Notes under the pieces: generated by a model
Databases searched by the model: none
Seen by the model: the letters and a program-made list of their open reading frames with translations, nothing else
Told to the model about the DNA's origin: nothing
Made by a program: the position numbers and the translations under genes
Shown: in pieces, positions 1 to 9,202 of the stretch
Layout of the letters: each line of letters starts with the position of its first letter
How positions within the stretch are numbered: position 1 is the stretch's first letter
DNA from: Bacteroidota bacterium
GTDB taxonomy: Bacteria; Bacteroidota; Bacteroidia; Chitinophagales; Chitinophagaceae
Length of the DNA: 49,799 nt
Reading direction: 5' to 3'
Assembly (NCBI GenBank): GCA_018268075.1
Contig: JAFDXH010000184.1
Coordinates: 1-49,799, forward strand

Positions 1-49
1 CCATGGAGTCCAGCAGGCTTACCTCATCTTCTATGATTAATATTTTCAC
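1..49 (-). CDS. Response regulator, N-terminal fragment (cut by window edge)
   Basis: Reading the minus strand from a GTG at 47-49 gives MKILIIEDEVSLLDSM and then runs off the window. This is the beta1 strand and acidic pocket (EDE) that open a CheY-like receiver domain, as in OmpR/PhoB-type response regulators. Only 16 codons are visible, so the output domain and the partner histidine kinase cannot be named. The GTG start follows from the position of the receiver fold; no ATG lies in frame just upstream. Confidence 0.6.
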   Translation of the reverse strand, partial: MKILIIEDEVSLLDSM

Positions 50-336
50 GTTGCAAATTTCTGAAAATTAAATATGAATTCTGAAGATATGTTGAAGAAG
101 GCTTAAAGAAGTACTGAGGTATTGAGAATGATCCTGTTTTTCAAGATTCATTTTTACAAAATTGAATATCTTCGATTTTTAGATTTTACTTAGCAAGTGA
201 TTGTTTTTTAATTGAAATGGATGAAAAAATCTAATGGTTTCTTAAAGAAATCGTTATTAAATCAATTAAGTATTTGTAATATTCAGGAATGACCTAATTT
301 ACATCAATCACAATCAGGGTATTTAAAAATAGATAT
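50..336. other. Intergenic region between response regulator and GGCT-like gene
   Basis: This 287-base AT-rich divergent gap holds the promoters of both flanking genes. I see no convincing ORF, tRNA or strong hairpin in it. Confidence 0.5.
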
Positions 337-768
337 ATGAATGATTTATCTTCAAACCAGTTTTTTGTATATAGCTCACTTCGCAAAGGTTTTAATCTAC
401 CGGCCTATGAATATATCGCCCAATATTTTGAATTTGTAGGAGAGGGAACAGTGAATGGCATATTGAGCGATACCGGAAATATGGCTGTGGGTACTCCTAC
501 TCATGACCACCATTTTATAAAGGGCGAATTATACAGGCTTAAAAATGATCGGGATTTCGAATGGGCTTTCGCACAATTGGATGGCTACGAGGGTGTGTCT
601 TCTACGCCTGATGAGCCGGTTCATTACAGAAGAGAAATAGTATCTGTAATACTGAATGATAATCAGGTTACTGAATCCTGGATATATTGGTACAATGGGG
701 ATGTACGTTCTATGCCAATTATCGAGTCCGGTGATATTCTTGAATATTTCAAATCGAAGGCAGTATAA
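337..768 (+). CDS. Gamma-glutamylcyclotransferase-like (AIG2/GGCT family) protein
   Basis: The 143-residue protein has the family glycine loop near the N terminus (VYSSLRKG, residues 11-18, matching the usual YGSLRxG) and a central LDGYEG segment whose Glu85 is in the place of the catalytic glutamate of GGCT enzymes. A second family hallmark, YRREIVSV at 98-105, follows. GGCT-fold proteins form 5-oxoproline from gamma-glutamyl amino acids or act on related gamma-glutamylamines; the actual substrate here is unknown. It is cytoplasmic, with no signal peptide. It stands alone, about 65 bases before a lipoprotein gene on the same strand. Confidence 0.75.
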   Translation: MNDLSSNQFFVYSSLRKGFNLPAYEYIAQYFEFVGEGTVNGILSDTGNMAVGTPTHDHHFIKGELYRLKNDRDFEWAFAQLDGYEGVSSTPDEPVHYRREIVSVILNDNQVTESWIYWYNGDVRSMPIIESGDILEYFKSKAV

Positions 769-833
769 ATTTTATTGACACCACATGGGAAAAAGGTTGT
801 GTGAAAATTTTGGCACGCCACTCAAAACATTTC

Positions 834-1667
834 ATGAAACTGTTACTAACAATTTTATTAACTCAATGGCTGCTTTCATGCAATAATACCAGCCCTAAAT
901 TTTTACAACCTAATAAGGACTCTGACAGCATAGATTATAAAAATCATTCTGCAAATGAAAAAATAGCGGTACTCCCAAAAACTCTTTTGAAAGATTTTAC
1001 TACATGGTATCATTATACCAGTAATAATATTCACCTGTCGCAAAATTTTATACCCTTAGATACTGATTCTTTTAAAATAGATAAGGCCACTTTTCTAAAA
1101 AAATTAATGACCGGAAAAGTAGTGGCTTTTAATACAAGCATATCTCAAGGAATACCGGTTTACCAGTTGTATGCGCTTCATAGTACTAATAAGGATATAC
1201 AATCTGTCATTCAACAGTTGGCCGCCATTGAAATGAAAAATTTTAAAATGGAGGGCAGGCAGCTTCCTGAATTTAGTTTCACTGATTTAAATGTAAAAAA
1301 TTATAATACCGCCTCATCAAGAGGTAAGATCCTGGTTTTAAAATGCTGGTTTATACATTGCGTGGCTTGTGTCCGCGAATTTCCGGAATGCAACCAACTT
1401 GTTGATGATTATAAAGGAAGAAATGATGTGCTCTTTATCAGTCTTGCCAGCGACACAAAAAATGAACTTAAAACTTTTTTGGCCACTCAGCCATTTAACT
1501 ATGCAGTGATTCCACAAATGGATAACTATATGACCAATCAATTAGAGATCAATATGTACCCTACGCATTTGCTCATTGGCAGCAATGGCAAAATTGTAAA
1601 GGTTGTTAATTCCATCAAGGAATTAGCGCCTTTCTTGAAGGCAGAAATAGCCAAACAGCTAAAATAA
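834..1667 (+). CDS. TlpA/thioredoxin-like periplasmic lipoprotein
   Basis: From the ATG at 834 the 277-residue product begins with a short hydrophobic signal ending in LLSC, so Cys16 is the likely lipidated residue; a GTG at 801 would only add 11 residues in front of the signal and is rejected. The C-terminal half (about 140-277) is a thioredoxin fold with a redox motif HCVAC (Cys176 and Cys179) and a cis-Pro region near MYPTHLL. TlpA/ResA-like proteins reduce or rearrange disulfides outside the cytoplasm. The N-terminal 130 residues have no domain I recognise. The motif is CVAC rather than the common CxPC, so redox potential may differ. Confidence 0.8.
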   Translation: MKLLLTILLTQWLLSCNNTSPKFLQPNKDSDSIDYKNHSANEKIAVLPKTLLKDFTTWYHYTSNNIHLSQNFIPLDTDSFKIDKATFLKKLMTGKVVAFNTSISQGIPVYQLYALHSTNKDIQSVIQQLAAIEMKNFKMEGRQLPEFSFTDLNVKNYNTASSRGKILVLKCWFIHCVACVREFPECNQLVDDYKGRNDVLFISLASDTKNELKTFLATQPFNYAVIPQMDNYMTNQLEINMYPTHLLIGSNGKIVKVVNSIKELAPFLKAEIAKQLK

Positions 1668-1828
1668 ACTATGCGCAGCATAAAGAATGAAAAGTGGCTG
1701 TAACCCTTTATCCACCCTGCATTTATTGATTGCACATAGGCTATAAATATCAGCTTCCTGTATTTGCCTTTAGTAATATTTTTTCAAATGATGCCCGTCT
1801 AAAAAAATGGGTTAGAAGAAAATAAATT

Positions 1829-2938
1829 TTATTCCTTCACCATCTTTTTGCTTTGCATTTTTTCGCCATCGTAATATTGTACTAAATAAATTCCTTTAGA
1901 AAGAAAGGATACATTCATGCTTGCTGATTGCGAGGTGGTATTTACTTTGTGAAGCATCTTACCCGCCAGGTCTAATATGCGGATTTCACCATTGCCTGAT
2001 AGCCCGTTTATGGTAAGAAAATCTCTCACAGGATTTGGCGAAATAATCCATGAAGGTAATGTGCCCGTTTGAATTTTAATGATGTTGCTATAAGTATATC
2101 TGCCATCATTGTCCTCCAGTTTTAGCCTGTAAAATAGATTGGATCCCTTAGTGGCATTGTCATCAATAAATTGGTATTGATTTTTACCATTAATATAGTT
2201 TACCAATGCTACTTTGAGAAAACTGATTCCATCATTGCTTTTTTCTACCTCAAAATGAGAAAAATTAATTGACCTGTTTATATCCCAATTGAGGCCTACA
2301 GAAGAATTTTTATATGTGCCGCTGAAGGAAGTTAATACCACCGGAAGCGCACAATTCTGAAATACAAATGCGTTATCAAAATTTCCAAAATCACCAAGAC
2401 TCGCTATAAACCGGTATTGACCAGGTGCCAGTGTAGTATTTCCAAACAGATAGTACCAAACATCTTGTGCCGGCACAGCGCCATCTGCAGGCATAAACGT
2501 TTTAGTAGATGATATGGCAACTAAAGTATTGGAGGGCATTGCATAAATCTGAACACTGGCCAACCAGGGAATATAGTTGGGATCACTTTCTCTACTGGAA
2601 AATGCTCCGCCAAATGCTACCGCTGTGAGACTGGTAACGGTAAAATCCTGATAAATAGAACCGGCCGCATTGGTAATATCTACGTATTGCACACCACTGC
2701 TCGCTGTATCAGGGCCACTCGGGTAGGCGCTACCATCAGTTTTTACAATATTAAAAGGGCCTCCATTCATCGTCCATCCGGAAATGGAATATAATCCGGT
2801 AAGATTATTTCCAATGGAAGATTGAACGGGTGTTTCAAAATCGGGGTTGGTGAGCGTATTTACATTGCATTGGGCAAATGAATCAGATAGCAATCCCCAA
2901 AAAATAAATAATGAAATTGTAGTGTAGAGCAGTTTCAT
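1829..2938 (-). CDS. Secreted protein with type IX secretion C-terminal sorting domain
   Basis: This 369-residue protein has an N-terminal signal peptide ending near SFAQ (residue 22). Residues about 25-195 form an Asn/Ser/Thr-rich beta-sandwich-like region resembling carbohydrate-binding or DUF642-type modules (an NPDFETP start and a later GQYRFIASLG). The last 75 residues, with SPNPVRDFLTI, ILDLAGK, KGIYLVQY and a final KKMVKE, are a classic type A Por/T9SS sorting domain, which directs export across the outer membrane and is then cleaved. It is a stand-alone gene, convergent with the lipoprotein gene. Its ligand or activity is not evident. Confidence 0.85.
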   Translation of the reverse strand: MKLLYTTISLFIFWGLLSDSFAQCNVNTLTNPDFETPVQSSIGNNLTGLYSISGWTMNGGPFNIVKTDGSAYPSGPDTASSGVQYVDITNAAGSIYQDFTVTSLTAVAFGGAFSSRESDPNYIPWLASVQIYAMPSNTLVAISSTKTFMPADGAVPAQDVWYYLFGNTTLAPGQYRFIASLGDFGNFDNAFVFQNCALPVVLTSFSGTYKNSSVGLNWDINRSINFSHFEVEKSNDGISFLKVALVNYINGKNQYQFIDDNATKGSNLFYRLKLEDNDGRYTYSNIIKIQTGTLPSWIISPNPVRDFLTINGLSGNGEIRILDLAGKMLHKVNTTSQSASMNVSFLSKGIYLVQYYDGEKMQSKKMVKE

Positions 2939-3110
2939 GTCGTAGTAGTTTAGGTGGTGAAAGTTCTTTTTAAAGGAACAGACTGGATAAAATTACAAAG
3001 TAATTTTCATACCGCCATCCAGCATTTTGGCCACAGTCGTTCAATCATTTGCAAGCTGAAGCACTTTGTGGGATTGCATTTTTAAAAAGTATAATTATTT
3101 CCCCTGTTTC

Positions 3111-3144
3111 TTGAGTATCTGCACATCACAAAAGACTATTTTTG
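3111..3144 (+). promoter_or_regulatory. Bacteroidota-type promoter for the 3158 gene (and possibly surE)
   Basis: A TTG at 3111-3113 is followed after 23 bases by TATTTTTG at 3137-3144, matching the Bacteroidota sigma factor consensus TTG-N17-23-TAnnTTTG. Transcription would begin only a few bases before the ATG at 3158. Confidence 0.5.
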
Positions 3145-3157
3145 CAAAAATTTTTTT

Positions 3158-3619
3158 ATGCAAATATTATTGGTAATACATAGCCTTGTACGATGGCTCA
3201 TTTTATTATTTGGTATATGGACTTTCCTTTCTGCCCTTAGCGGAATCTTTACAAAGCGGAATTTTACAAATGGCGACGATAAAGCCAATTTGCTTTTTAT
3301 GATTATGATGGATCTTCAGTTATTGATTGGCCTCATATTATATTTTGGAGGTGTGTGGTTCGATCGCCTCAAACACTTGGGCGAAAATATGAAGGACCCA
3401 ATGCTTCGGTTTTTTACCTTAGAGCATGGCCTTCTCATGATTATAGCTTGGGTACTGGTACATGCCGGGCGCACAGCGGTAAAGCGTGCACCCACCCCTG
3501 CAGCAAAATTCAAAAAGGAATTAATTTATTTTGGTATAGCATTGCTGATTATACTAATAGCTATACCTTGGCCGTTTAGAGAAGCAGGGGTAGGTAGAAT
3601 GTGGTTCAGGTGGTTTTAA
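3158..3619 (+). CDS. Four-helix integral membrane protein (cytochrome b-like)
   Basis: The 153-residue protein has four predicted transmembrane segments (about 7-27, 45-65, 88-105 and 122-140). Histidines lie in or near helices (HSLVRW at 8-13, EHGLLMIIAWVLVH at 89-102), so heme binding is conceivable. Similar Bacteroidota proteins are often labelled cytochrome b, but I see no proof of heme ligation and treat the function as unknown. It sits 44 bases before surE on the same strand and may be co-transcribed with it. Confidence 0.65.
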   Translation: MQILLVIHSLVRWLILLFGIWTFLSALSGIFTKRNFTNGDDKANLLFMIMMDLQLLIGLILYFGGVWFDRLKHLGENMKDPMLRFFTLEHGLLMIIAWVLVHAGRTAVKRAPTPAAKFKKELIYFGIALLIILIAIPWPFREAGVGRMWFRWF

Positions 3620-3663
3620 ACTAAAGAAAATATTAATAAATAAGCAGTAAGAAAAAGTGATTT

Positions 3664-4458
3664 ATGATGGTGGAAAATAAGAATGAAAGGCCGGTAATTT
3701 TAGTTACCAATGATGATGGAATAACAGCGCCGGGTATTGCCAGCTTAGTGGAGGCAGTAAAGGATTTGGGTGATGTAATAGTGGTGGCACCAGATAAGCC
3801 ACAAAGCGGCATGGGGCATGCTATCACCATTGGCGTTCCCCTAAGGTTGAATAAGGTAGATGATATTATAGATGGAGTTACCTCCTATCAAACAAGTGGC
3901 ACGCCGGTAGATTGTGTAAAACTGGCCGTAGATAAAATTCTGCATCGCAAGCCGGATATATGCCTAAGCGGTATCAATCATGGGGCTAATCATTCAATCA
4001 ATGTGATTTATTCAGGTACCATGAGTGCCGCAATGGAAGCATCTATTGAAGGTATTCCTTCTGTTGGTTTTTCATTGCTCGACTTCCGGTTTGAAGCAGA
4101 TTTTACTGCCAGTAAGTTTTTTGTACGCAAGATTGTAGAAAGCCTTTTAAAGGCGCCCAAAAATGTAAAGCATCTTTTGCTCAATGTAAACATACCTGCA
4201 GTTCCATTAGAATTGATGAACGGCATAAAAGTTTGTAAACAGGCTTATGCAAAGTATGATGAAGATTTTGATGAACGCCAAGATCCACATGGGAAAAAAT
4301 ATTATTGGCTTACTGGTGAGTTTGTAAATTTTGATACCAGTGAAGATACAGATGTGTGGGCACTTGAGCACAATTATGTGAGTGTAGTGCCCGTACAGTT
4401 TGATCTTACTAATTATGAACTGAAAAAGCAACTTGAACAAAACTGGGATATTTTATGA
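3664..4458 (+). CDS. surE: 5'-nucleotidase SurE
   Basis: SurE is a metal-dependent phosphatase that removes phosphate from nucleoside 5'- and 3'-monophosphates. The 264-residue protein has the family signature at its N terminus (VTNDDGITAPG, residues 14-24, with Asp17 and Asp18 as metal ligands), then SGTPVDCV and SGINHGANHSINVIYSGTM, which complete the active site. Its length is normal. The stop overlaps the next start (ATGA), so it is translationally coupled to the small membrane protein after it. In many Bacteroidota lpxB follows this pair; here it does not. Confidence 0.95.
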   Translation: MMVENKNERPVILVTNDDGITAPGIASLVEAVKDLGDVIVVAPDKPQSGMGHAITIGVPLRLNKVDDIIDGVTSYQTSGTPVDCVKLAVDKILHRKPDICLSGINHGANHSINVIYSGTMSAAMEASIEGIPSVGFSLLDFRFEADFTASKFFVRKIVESLLKAPKNVKHLLLNVNIPAVPLELMNGIKVCKQAYAKYDEDFDERQDPHGKKYYWLTGEFVNFDTSEDTDVWALEHNYVSVVPVQFDLTNYELKKQLEQNWDIL

Positions 4459-4748
4459 TCTTCAAAAAAGACAACTTTGTATTTGGCCTTTCGCTCGGTT
4501 TAATAGCGCCCATTATCGCAATGCTCATTTACAAATTGTATAAATTAGAGGGGCTTTCTATTGCCGAAATGTTTCAGTGGTTCAAGCTCAATCCAAATCT
4601 GGTATCGGGTTTCATCAGTGTTTCTTTATTGGCTAATGCCATCCTGTTTACCATCTACATCAACGGACATAGAGATAAAACCGCCAAAGGAATTTTTGTA
4701 TTGACAATCATCTACGCAGTAGTAGCTATGATCTTTAAATATTATTGA
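4455..4748 (+). CDS. Small three-helix membrane protein downstream of surE
   Basis: This 97-residue protein overlaps the surE stop by four bases. It has three hydrophobic segments (about 8-25, 45-66 and 76-95), with a short charged loop INGHRDKTAKG between the last two. Such proteins commonly accompany surE in this phylum. Function is unknown; the coupling suggests it is made with SurE rather than that it shares its reaction. Confidence 0.75.
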   Translation: MIFKKDNFVFGLSLGLIAPIIAMLIYKLYKLEGLSIAEMFQWFKLNPNLVSGFISVSLLANAILFTIYINGHRDKTAKGIFVLTIIYAVVAMIFKYY

Positions 4749-4991
4749 TTTTATCCAAAATTTGTAATTCATTTTTGTATTGCTTCTCTTGATGTACTTT
4801 CTATCAATATCTTCTTCCTTGTTTTTGTTCGATAAAGTTTAGCAAAATTTGTTAATTGAATTGCTGGGTTGTTGATTCAAAGGGTGATGCATAACAGACT
4901 GTGCTTGCTGCTTCGGTGGAATTCAATGAACTTTTAGCCCGAATGTCTAAACAGGTATTAAAATCGGTAACCCACATTCCAAATTTTCAGA

Positions 4992-7900
4992 TCAAAAATC
5001 AATATACCTTAAATTTTTATCAACCAAAATACCGGATGATAATTTTAAATTAAAGGAGACATCTTGCTTGGCTTTCATTTTTATAATGAATAAATCATCA
5101 TTGCCATTCAGTGCAGCTTTATTTCCTACATTCAAAAAAGTAGGATAGAGTACTTTGTTGCCATCGGTATGTAAGCGGTCGTTGGTAAAATTCTCCATTG
5201 CACCGGTATGTATAGACTGTATGCCTATAAATTCATATTCCTGCTGGTTGTAGGGCAATGCAAAACTTAGCGCATTCACGTTTACCAGATTTACTCCTTT
5301 TACCAATAGGTCTATGGTTTCGCCTGACTTGTATTTTTGTTTAGAAGTGCTAATTTGTAAAGTGCCGGCCACCTTGGGCGCGCTATCCTGAATGGGTATG
5401 CCGCCATTTAATTGTGTAGCCACTACTGAAATATCGTAAGCGTCTATCAAGTTGTTTTTATTGATATCACCTTTGCTGATGTATCCTTCAAAGTCGGCAT
5501 CACCTTTGCGCAATCCGGTATAATTAATATAAGAGGTAAGATCATTATTGTCAATCTTATGATCATTATTGATGTCGCCAGGTACATAGCTTTCAGTGCC
5601 CGGCACTTTGAATACAAAAAGCTCACTGCCTGAACCATAATTATTTCCTGCCTCCGTTACCGATAACCTGATATATCGAACTAAGGGGTGGTTGGGCAAA
5701 GTAAAAGTCTTTTTATTGTTATCTCTTTTCCAGTCGAATGTGCCTGCGGGAGTCCATGTATTTTTATCTAAACTATATTCTATGCTCCCTTTGGTGATGA
5801 TACCATTTCTGCCACTAATGCGGGGTACGTATTCCATCCTATCTATTTGATTGATAGTTTTCAAGTCCATCGTAATACTGAATGGCACAGCCTTTTGGCC
5901 ATATTTAGTATGCCAGAGATCCTTTTGATCAAAGTCGAATAATCTGTTGATTTCATTATCCTCTTCATCAACTGCCGAACAAGTGGCAGCAATATCATGA
6001 ATGGCAAATTCAAGCGGGTTCCTTTTTGTTTGAGCCTCTATTGTAGTCCACAAGGAAGTCCCGGTTTTGTTTACTGCTCTTATTTTAAAACTATATTTTG
6101 TTTCTGGCTGAAGGTTTTCAAATAGAAATTGATTTTCTCTGATTAATGTATAACGCATATCATTAAATGCTATTTCATAAAAATCAGCATTGGGAACCTT
6201 GGCCCAAGTCAGGTTAAGTGTATAAGCTGTTTTGTTACTGTCAATTACTCCTGCATTTAAAGGGGCAGCCAGGCTTCCGGCATGGACTTTTGAATGATCA
6301 GTAGGTTTGTATTGAAACCCTTTTATCTCCAGAAAAATATTGGTGGTAGAAATATTTATGGGTGATACTTTTACCCAGACCTGTGGATTTTTAATCATGC
6401 TTACTTTTTCAAATTCGCTGCCAGATGTAGCATATAGGTTTAGGTTGGGTTGAGCATTATAAAAATATACATTGGTTTTTTTATTAAAAGCCTCCTCAGA
6501 TTGTACTTCATTTAATTTTAGCTTTTTACCTGATAGCGTTACAGAGATATTTTTTGGTGCAGTGGTTACATTTACTTTTACGATTGTTGTTTTTTGTTTT
6601 ATGAAGCCATTATAATCACCTTTTGTTTTATGAATCTTAATTGTGGCGAGATCACCTGTTAAATCAGATTCAATCAATGTGGAAGTGCCAATTCCATTTT
6701 TATAAGATTCTGTTACACCATCATCATCATATTGTGTAAATGAAGATTTCCCAAAGGGGTACACCTCGTAAGTGCGGTTGCTTTCATTTATTTCATTTAC
6801 ATGATTATTGGGGTTATTCATGGGAATGATTGCGCCGCTTTTTACAAAAACGGGTAACTTCCACAGAGGCGCATCTATGTTGTTGATGATGCAATTGCCC
6901 GAATATGCTTCGCCGGAGAAATAATCTATCCAGCTTCCTTTGGGTAAATAAATATTATTGCGGATATCATTTCCCTTGGCATCCATTTTAGTAGATTGAT
7001 AAATGGGCGCTACTAAAAAATAAGGGCCATACATAAATTGATATTCTGTTTCCTTACCCAACGTATATGAATTGGCTTCTTCAGTGAACATAGCGCGGAT
7101 CATAGGCAAACCGTTCACAGCTTCCTTTGCAATACTGTAGGTATAGGGCAGTAGTGCCGATTTTAATTTAAGATAGTTCCGATTGATAGATGTAGCCGGC
7201 TCGCCCAAGGCCTGTGGGTATTTTGGATTGGCACCCCATCCATCCATGTTTAATTGCATTGGGGTAAAAGTTTTCCATTCAAATTCCCGTGTATTTACCA
7301 CAGGATTTTCTCCACCAAATATTCCGTCCATGTCTGATGTAATGTTTGACATACCCGACAACCCTGCGCCAATAAACGTAGGAATATGAAAACGAATGTA
7401 TTCCCAATTTCCTCCTGTTTGGTCGCCACTCCATACAGTGGAGTACCGCTGTGTACCCGCCCAGCCATCTACTGTAATTAAAAAGGGGCGGGCATTATTG
7501 CCATAGTAAGGAAGTATGTGGCCCACATCTGCTACTCCGTTTAATCCAAAAGAATATCCTGCCCCTACCCATGCCACATCAGTTTTCAATACACGTACAC
7601 CCGCATCGCGCACTTCTTTCACTATATCTCTTTGCAATAATGCACTGATGCCTTGCTTGGGATGCAGGTCAGATTGTGTCCAAAGGCCAATTTGAACTCC
7701 ATGATTACGTGCATAATCTCCAAAAGATTTTAAGTTGGCTATGTTGCTATCTAAGGTACTCGTTTGCCCGTAACCGGCGCCATACCCATCATTAGGCAAT
7801 ATCCATCCTAACGGCATGTCAGATTTTTGATAGCGATCAATTACAGCACGAGCTGAAAACTGATAATTGTTTTTTTCGCCATTCAAAGATTCTTTTATAC

Positions 7901-8837
7901 CGCCATTATCCTTTTGGCTTTCTTTATACCGCTTGCCATCTTCAAAGAGGATGCCTGAGGAATCTTCTTTCCAAAAGTCCCTGTTGTATGCATTTAAATG
8001 ACCTTCATAAAACGCAAATTTGGGAAGTAAAACCGGATTGCCTGTTAGCTGATAATAATCATTCAATAGCTTGGCCGTTCCATCATCTATCATTAAAAAA
8101 ATATCGAGATAATCTGTGTTGTGTGTTAAAATAACCGTTCCTTTTTCTTTTTCGCCAAAATCATATTTGCCTGGTTTGAAGGTGTGAAACATTAATCCAT
8201 AACCATTGGTGGACCAATAGAACGGGGCAGGGGAGGCCACGCCACCATCTGTCCAACTATTTTCATTTACGATGGCGATGCTATTGCCTTTGTGTGAAAA
8301 TCGCCCGTTTTGTACACCGCCTCCATAAAAATATTCTGTGGTATTTTCTTTTAGTGCCAAAATTACTTTGCCACCCTCAAACCTAACAGGCGCCGTCGTT
8401 TCCAGCGCTACCCTTTGGGTGTTTTTGTTAACTATCCTCATCAAAGAATTTGATTTATTAATCTGGATAGTAATGATTGCACTGGATAAAGAAATAGTTT
8501 CCCCATCGTCATTCATCATAAGGTTTTTAACAGTAGTTCGTGGGTTTTCTACTAAAATATTAGCCGGAGGATTAGATTCCGGATTTCGAATAATGCCACC
8601 TTCCGGATCTTCAAAAAGCCGAAAAATATTTTCTCCATAGAAATCGATTGTGAGGCGGTGAGCATCAGAAAACACTACTTGGAAAGTAGTAGGGTTTATT
8701 TGTTGTGCCGTCTCAATTTTGCACGATAAGGAATCTTTTGTAGCAACAGGCTGTGCAGCTACCTGTAAAAGAGCGCAGGAGAGGATTAAGCCTAAAATAA
8801 CTTTTACTATTTTATAAACCTGAAGATGTTGTTTCAT
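4992..8837 (-). CDS. Secreted multidomain GH31 alpha-glycosidase with FN3, discoidin, dockerin and cohesin-like modules
   Basis: The product is 1281 residues from the ATG at 8837, which gives a signal peptide (hydrophobic 9-27, cleavage near VAAQ) and lies below a good promoter; the longer reading frame to 8975 crosses that promoter and is rejected. Order: GH31 N-terminal beta domain (about 40-260), TIM barrel (about 265-600) with the likely nucleophile Asp420 in LKTDVAWVG and the likely acid/base Asp472 in SGDQTG, C-terminal beta domains (to about 850), FN3 (858-938), F5/8-type discoidin-like domain (945-1080), dockerin (1086-1146) with two calcium-loop repeats beginning GDIN, and a cohesin-like C terminus (1157-1281). 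GH31 enzymes cut alpha-glucosides, alpha-xylosides or alpha-galactosides; the specificity cannot be read here. No SusC/SusD pair and no T9SS tail are present. Confidence 0.9.
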   Translation of the reverse strand: MKQHLQVYKIVKVILGLILSCALLQVAAQPVATKDSLSCKIETAQQINPTTFQVVFSDAHRLTIDFYGENIFRLFEDPEGGIIRNPESNPPANILVENPRTTVKNLMMNDDGETISLSSAIITIQINKSNSLMRIVNKNTQRVALETTAPVRFEGGKVILALKENTTEYFYGGGVQNGRFSHKGNSIAIVNENSWTDGGVASPAPFYWSTNGYGLMFHTFKPGKYDFGEKEKGTVILTHNTDYLDIFLMIDDGTAKLLNDYYQLTGNPVLLPKFAFYEGHLNAYNRDFWKEDSSGILFEDGKRYKESQKDNGGIKESLNGEKNNYQFSARAVIDRYQKSDMPLGWILPNDGYGAGYGQTSTLDSNIANLKSFGDYARNHGVQIGLWTQSDLHPKQGISALLQRDIVKEVRDAGVRVLKTDVAWVGAGYSFGLNGVADVGHILPYYGNNARPFLITVDGWAGTQRYSTVWSGDQTGGNWEYIRFHIPTFIGAGLSGMSNITSDMDGIFGGENPVVNTREFEWKTFTPMQLNMDGWGANPKYPQALGEPATSINRNYLKLKSALLPYTYSIAKEAVNGLPMIRAMFTEEANSYTLGKETEYQFMYGPYFLVAPIYQSTKMDAKGNDIRNNIYLPKGSWIDYFSGEAYSGNCIINNIDAPLWKLPVFVKSGAIIPMNNPNNHVNEINESNRTYEVYPFGKSSFTQYDDDGVTESYKNGIGTSTLIESDLTGDLATIKIHKTKGDYNGFIKQKTTIVKVNVTTAPKNISVTLSGKKLKLNEVQSEEAFNKKTNVYFYNAQPNLNLYATSGSEFEKVSMIKNPQVWVKVSPINISTTNIFLEIKGFQYKPTDHSKVHAGSLAAPLNAGVIDSNKTAYTLNLTWAKVPNADFYEIAFNDMRYTLIRENQFLFENLQPETKYSFKIRAVNKTGTSLWTTIEAQTKRNPLEFAIHDIAATCSAVDEEDNEINRLFDFDQKDLWHTKYGQKAVPFSITMDLKTINQIDRMEYVPRISGRNGIITKGSIEYSLDKNTWTPAGTFDWKRDNNKKTFTLPNHPLVRYIRLSVTEAGNNYGSGSELFVFKVPGTESYVPGDINNDHKIDNNDLTSYINYTGLRKGDADFEGYISKGDINKNNLIDAYDISVVATQLNGGIPIQDSAPKVAGTLQISTSKQKYKSGETIDLLVKGVNLVNVNALSFALPYNQQEYEFIGIQSIHTGAMENFTNDRLHTDGNKVLYPTFLNVGNKAALNGNDDLFIIKMKAKQDVSFNLKLSSGILVDKNLRYIDF

Positions 8838-8883
8838 CGAGAATAGAATAAAAAAGTGATCAAAAAATATTGCTGGTATAAGG

Positions 8884-8916
8884 TAAAAATAACTGAATAC
8901 TGTGGTATAGTAGCAA
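8884..8916 (-). promoter_or_regulatory. Promoter of the GH31 gene
   Basis: On the minus strand TTG (8914-8916) is followed after 22 bases by TATTTTTA (8884-8891), one mismatch from TAnnTTTG. It lies about 45 bases upstream of the ATG at 8837 and supports that start. Confidence 0.45.
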
Positions 8917-8975
8917 TTGAGTTTTTTGATAATAATAGTGCTATTGAGAGTATGCCCCGATAATACCTGACACAA

Positions 8976-9202
8976 AGTATAGCAGCAGTTTATTTATCAT
9001 GCGGAATGCCGCTTATTGGTGCACGTATGGGGCCGTATTTATTTCGAATTTACCCAATGGCAAGAAAAGTGGGGAAGCTTTATCTAAATTGGTTTTATTA
9101 AATATACACTTAGCACTATTTTTTTGAAATTTTGTTTCTTTCATTCTTTTTAACAATCCAACTTTTAAGGGGCTTCGTAAATTTGAGTAAACATCAAAAA
9201 AA
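8976..9202. other. Divergent intergenic region, GH31 / msrA
   Basis: Together with 8838-8975 this is about 365 bases between two divergent genes. Apart from the two promoter matches listed I see no ORF or RNA gene in it. Confidence 0.5.
9178..9185 (+). promoter_or_regulatory. -7 element upstream of msrA
   Basis: TAAATTTG matches the Bacteroidota TAnnTTTG box and lies 17 bases before the msrA ATG. I see no clear TTG at the -33 position. Confidence 0.4.

Noticed and set aside
8838-8975. N-terminal extension of the GH31 protein
   Set aside because: It crosses a good promoter and removes the signal peptide from the N terminus.
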